From an uncultured Alphaproteobacteria bacterium (GTDB lineage: Bacteria; Pseudomonadota; Alphaproteobacteria; Rhizobiales; Hyphomicrobiaceae), in NCBI GenBank assembly GCA_937950105.1, contig CALFEM010000420.1, positions 1 through 7,367 on the forward strand: DNA of 7,367 nt, in the 5' to 3' direction. Position numbers and translations under genes: made by a program. Position 1 is the stretch's first letter; every line of letters begins with the position of its first letter. The notes under the pieces were generated by a model. The model ran no database searches. It had not been told where the DNA came from and saw only the letters and a list, made by a program, of their open reading frames with translations. Shown here in pieces: positions 5,283-7,367 of the stretch.

Positions 5283-6632
5283 TCAGCGCAGCTGTGCGGG
5301 CCAGGCGGGCGGCAGCTCGATCGCCATCGTATCGATCGCCTCACTGCCCGACCTCCCCCAGTTGGTGGTGAACAGCACGCGCGTGAAGTCGCGGTTTACG
5401 GTTGCGTGCGGCTCAGCCCAGTAGTCGTGCTCCTTCGCGGGTTCGACCAGAGCGCGCGTGTGGGCGAGGCGTGCGATACGACCACCCGGCTTCAGCTCGA
5501 TGGCGAAAACCTGATCGTCCATCCACGTGCGCGATCCTGCCGTGTCGTCGTAGGTCGAAACCAGCGCCCAGCCCGGCCGGGCAGTCGCACGGCCCGAGAT
5601 GTGCAGACCGAGCGTGGGGTTGCCGGTGGCGCTGAAGTCGATTCTCTGCAGCTCGGTGCGCTGTCCGCTCGCCAGATCGATCATGGCGATGTGGTCGGTG
5701 TCGATGTCCTGGTAGACGATCACCTCGCGTCCCTCTGCGTCGAGAGCCAGATCGTAATGCCCCATGATGCGGGCGAGGCTGCGCCCGTTGGCAAGATTGC
5801 CGTCGTACACCATGAGTCCGCACGGGCGCGCGTCGCTGCCCGTCTGGCCGCGTTCGCAGTAGCGATCCAAGGCGGCCGCGAAATAGGTGCCGCGCGGGCT
5901 GATGGTGACGTGGTCGACGTCCTGCTCGATGCCGGGCACGCCGCGCATGTCGCGGATCGCGGCGATCCGGTCGTGATCGCGGTCGTAGATCATGAAGGCA
6001 ACGGGCAGCCAGTTCTCGTCTTCTGCCATCAGCCCCCAGTAGCGGCCGTCGAGCGATGGGCTACCCTCGTGGCGGCTCCACACCGCGGCGAGACGCTGGC
6101 CGGGGAAATCCGCGGCGAAATCACGGACGGTTAGCTGCCGGCCCGAGTGGACCTCGAGCGAGGTCAGGCGGGTAGCGTCGATGTAGAACAGGACGCCCGG
6201 ATCGCGCGCATGCCAGCGCGGCTCGATCGGCCCTTCGGGGGCGAGCTTGCGGATGGGCTGCAGAGTTGCGGCGTCGTAGACGTACCACGTGGCTGCGAGG
6301 CCCATGATGAGCAGCAGGCTCTCGTCGGCGTTGAACGCCTGCACCCTCGAGTACTCGTTCTTGAGACCGCGAGACGCGTCACCGGCAGCGATGTCGGCGG
6401 CGCGGTCGGTGACGCGCACAAGGCAGGTTCCGAACACGGGATCACGGAACGGCGTGCGAGGCGGCGGCTCGGCCAACGGCGGAGCTTGGCGCACCGAGTG
6501 GTCAGCGATCAGTGGCCGATCCGGGTCCACGCATCGCAGCGCCGCAGGTGTTGCGGCGCTGCCGGTGGAGAGTGCCAGAACTACCGACACGAGACACGCG
6601 CCGACCATCCAGATCCGTCGAGTACCGGTCAT
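5283..6632 (-). CDS. Exported beta-propeller-like protein, function unknown
   Basis: The 449-residue protein has an N-terminal signal peptide (TGTRRIWMVGACLVSVVLALS, cleavage near residue 26). It then shows repeated beta-sheet units of the TolB/PD40 or WD40-like propeller style: FNADESLLLIM...WYVYDAATL (about 100-123), SLDGRYWGLMAED (193-205), ISPRGTYFAAAL (244-255), YDLALDAEGREVIVYQD (293-309), IDLASGQRTEL (318-328) and the closing EPHATVNRDFTRVLFTTNWG (407-426). Six or seven blades are plausible. I recall similar uncharacterised proteins in proteobacteria with the final 'PH-x-x-x-x-RD-x-x-R-V-L-F-x-x-NW' signature. Oligogalacturonate lyase-like folds have a comparable layout, but I cannot identify catalytic residues. 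AGGAGG with a 4-nt gap fixes the ATG at 6632; the frame stays open to 6929, but that extension is the shadow of the neighbouring gene. It starts 38 nt after the cysteine-rich gene and is probably co-transcribed with it. Confidence 0.85.
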   Translation of the reverse strand: MTGTRRIWMVGACLVSVVLALSTGSAATPAALRCVDPDRPLIADHSVRQAPPLAEPPPRTPFRDPVFGTCLVRVTDRAADIAAGDASRGLKNEYSRVQAFNADESLLLIMGLAATWYVYDAATLQPIRKLAPEGPIEPRWHARDPGVLFYIDATRLTSLEVHSGRQLTVRDFAADFPGQRLAAVWSRHEGSPSLDGRYWGLMAEDENWLPVAFMIYDRDHDRIAAIRDMRGVPGIEQDVDHVTISPRGTYFAAALDRYCERGQTGSDARPCGLMVYDGNLANGRSLARIMGHYDLALDAEGREVIVYQDIDTDHIAMIDLASGQRTELQRIDFSATGNPTLGLHISGRATARPGWALVSTYDDTAGSRTWMDDQVFAIELKPGGRIARLAHTRALVEPAKEHDYWAEPHATVNRDFTRVLFTTNWGRSGSEAIDTMAIELPPAWPAQLR

Positions 6633-6636
6633 GCAA

Positions 6637-6642
6637 CCTCCT
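6637..6642 (-). promoter_or_regulatory. Ribosome binding site AGGAGG deciding the start at 6632
   Basis: The minus-strand AGGAGG is 4 nt before the ATG at 6632 and lies inside the 38-nt gap to the upstream gene. This near-perfect site rules out the upstream in-frame extension to 6929. Confidence 0.85.
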
Positions 6643-6670
6643 GGCAGGCGACGCGACGCACAGATGGTGA

Positions 6671-7367
6671 TCACCCCGCTCCCTTGCGGGGAAGCGGTCT
6701 CGGCGGCGGCCGCTTGATGAACGCCGGACGCTTGGTGACCGGGCGCTTGGTGACCGGGCGCTTGATCACGGGGCGCTTGATCTCCGGTTTCTTGAGTTCG
6801 AGCTTCAGGTTCGGCGCGCAAACGCCGCCGACCCTGTGCGTACCGGGCGGACACGGCTTCAGCGTCCCGGTCGATGCTCCGCTGTCGCGGACGCAGATCT
6901 TGCCCACGCGGTGGGTACCCTCGGGGCACGGCCTATCGATCACCCGATCCGGAACACACGTCGTGCCGACCAGATGCGTACCCTTGCGGCACACCGGCGG
7001 TTTGCGGTCGGGAACGCAGTTGCGGCCCAGACGATGCGTGCCGGTTGGACACGGCGGCAGGACGCACTTGCCGTACTGCAGCACCAGCGGCGGCTTGCAC
7101 GGGCCCACGACGATGCGGCAGCGGCCGTCGCGCGGCGCGGAGCCGTCCGGGCACATGCACGCCTTGCTGTCGGGACGCGGCACCAGCGGCAGAGGACAAG
7201 CGATGATGCTGTCACGCACGCAGGTCTTGCCGAGCCGATGCGTGCCGGGCGGGCAGCGAACGTCGCCATCCAGCGGCGGCAGGCAGCGTCCACCGCGCAG
7301 AACAAGTGGTGGCTTGCAAGGCTCGACGACCTCGCGGCAGCGGCCATTGCGCGGCTTGGCGCCGTCC
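6671..7367 (-). CDS. Modular cysteine-rich protein with KRP-repeat tail (5' end outside window)
   Basis: The frame is open from the right edge to the TGA at 6671, so the N-terminus lies outside the window; at least 231 residues are visible. Five copies of a C-P-x-G-T-H-R-x-G-x-x-C module occur at 7217-7255, 7013-7051, 6953-6991, 6890-6928 and 6815-6853. They alternate at the start with a second module (DGxxPRxGRCRxVVxPCKPPLVL, then GxC) seen twice, 219 nt apart (from 7366 and 7147). The protein ends with about 45 residues rich in Lys, Arg and Pro, including tandem KRPV[IT] units. Many evenly spaced cysteines imply disulfides or metal binding and hence an extracytoplasmic site; the signal peptide that would prove this is not visible. 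The basic tail could bind anionic surface polymers or nucleic acid. A GTG at 7219 could be misread as the start, but it lies inside a module. It precedes the propeller gene by 38 nt. I cannot name a family or function. Confidence 0.8.
   Translation of the reverse strand, partial: DGAKPRNGRCREVVEPCKPPLVLRGGRCLPPLDGDVRCPPGTHRLGKTCVRDSIIACPLPLVPRPDSKACMCPDGSAPRDGRCRIVVGPCKPPLVLQYGKCVLPPCPTGTHRLGRNCVPDRKPPVCRKGTHLVGTTCVPDRVIDRPCPEGTHRVGKICVRDSGASTGTLKPCPPGTHRVGGVCAPNLKLELKKPEIKRPVIKRPVTKRPVTKRPAFIKRPPPRPLPRKGAG
6674..6691 (-). promoter_or_regulatory. Stem-loop at the end of the cysteine-rich gene
   Basis: CCCCGC and GCGGGG form a perfect 6-bp GC stem with a 6-nt loop, ending just before the stop codon of the cysteine-rich gene. 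A 10-bp palindrome, GGTGATCACC (6666-6675), overlaps the stop. No T run follows, so it is not an intrinsic terminator. It may modulate mRNA stability or translation between the two genes, or be a by-product of the KRP codons. Confidence 0.3.
6731..6790 (-). repeat. 15-bp tandem repeats encoding the KRP units
   Basis: Two identical 15-bp units (CTTGGTGACCGGGCG at 6731-6745 and 6746-6760) are followed by a diverged unit (6761-6775, CTTGATCACGGGGCG) and a more degenerate one (6776-6790). On the minus strand they encode the pentapeptide repeats at the C-terminus of the cysteine-rich protein. Length variation by slippage would stay in frame. Confidence 0.75.

Noticed and set aside
4700..5344. Open frame of 214 codons opposite the PepSY-like gene
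   Set aside because: It starts from a non-ATG codon, lacks a ribosome site, is rich in Arg, His, Asp and Cys, and covers a clear signal-peptide gene on the other strand.
5406..6134. Open frame of 242 codons opposite the propeller gene
   Set aside because: It is Val/Ala/Arg/Asp-rich shadow sequence with no ribosome site, antisense to a coherent exported protein.
6731..6790. Repeat array as a CRISPR
   Set aside because: The units are 15 bp, directly adjacent without spacers, and encode a periodic protein tail.
6633..6929. N-terminal extension of the propeller gene by 99 codons
   Set aside because: The extension is Arg/Gln/Ala repeat shadow of the cysteine-rich gene. The strong AGGAGG and signal peptide place the start at 6632.

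Overview
The window looks like a GC-rich chromosomal segment from an alphaproteobacterium, most likely Hyphomicrobiales (Rhizobiales). The main evidence is the first gene, kdsA. Its protein carries the metal-dependent class signature (Cys33, His207, Glu244, Asp255) and long stretches that I recall as typical of rhizobial KdsA. No rRNA, tRNA, insertion sequence or CRISPR array was seen.

Layout: (1) 1-277 is non-coding leader. (2) 278-1129 (+) is kdsA, the Kdo-8-phosphate synthase of lipopolysaccharide core synthesis. (3) 1226-1594 (-) is a small four-helix membrane protein of unknown function. (4) 1730-3319 (-) and 3514-4149 (+) form a divergent pair of exported proteins. They share a beta-rich concanavalin-like domain of about 185 residues. 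In the leftward gene this domain is fused through a Pro/Ala/Ser linker to about six TPR units. The 194-bp gap between them holds two copies of a TTGAC-N4-GTCAA-like palindrome. (5) 4196-4606 (-) is a secreted chagasin-type (I42) cysteine-protease inhibitor homologue. It is divergent from 4751-5125 (+), a small exported protein with a faintly PepSY-like pattern. (6) 5283-6632 (-) is an exported beta-propeller-like protein. It lies 38 nt downstream of a modular cysteine-rich protein (6671 to beyond 7367, -) with a cationic KRP-repeat tail, and the two probably form an operon.

Six of the eight genes encode proteins that appear to leave the cytoplasm; for the last of them the N-terminus lies outside the window and export is inferred from its composition. 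The segment between kdsA and the right-hand operon reads as a cluster of envelope or secreted accessory proteins. Most have no assignable biochemical function. The best lead for something undescribed is the divergent paralogue pair with its palindromic shared promoter region, possibly together with the neighbouring protease inhibitor. A common pathway is inference only; the sequence shows adjacency, shared domains and export signals. No convincing intrinsic terminator (GC stem plus T run) was found anywhere.
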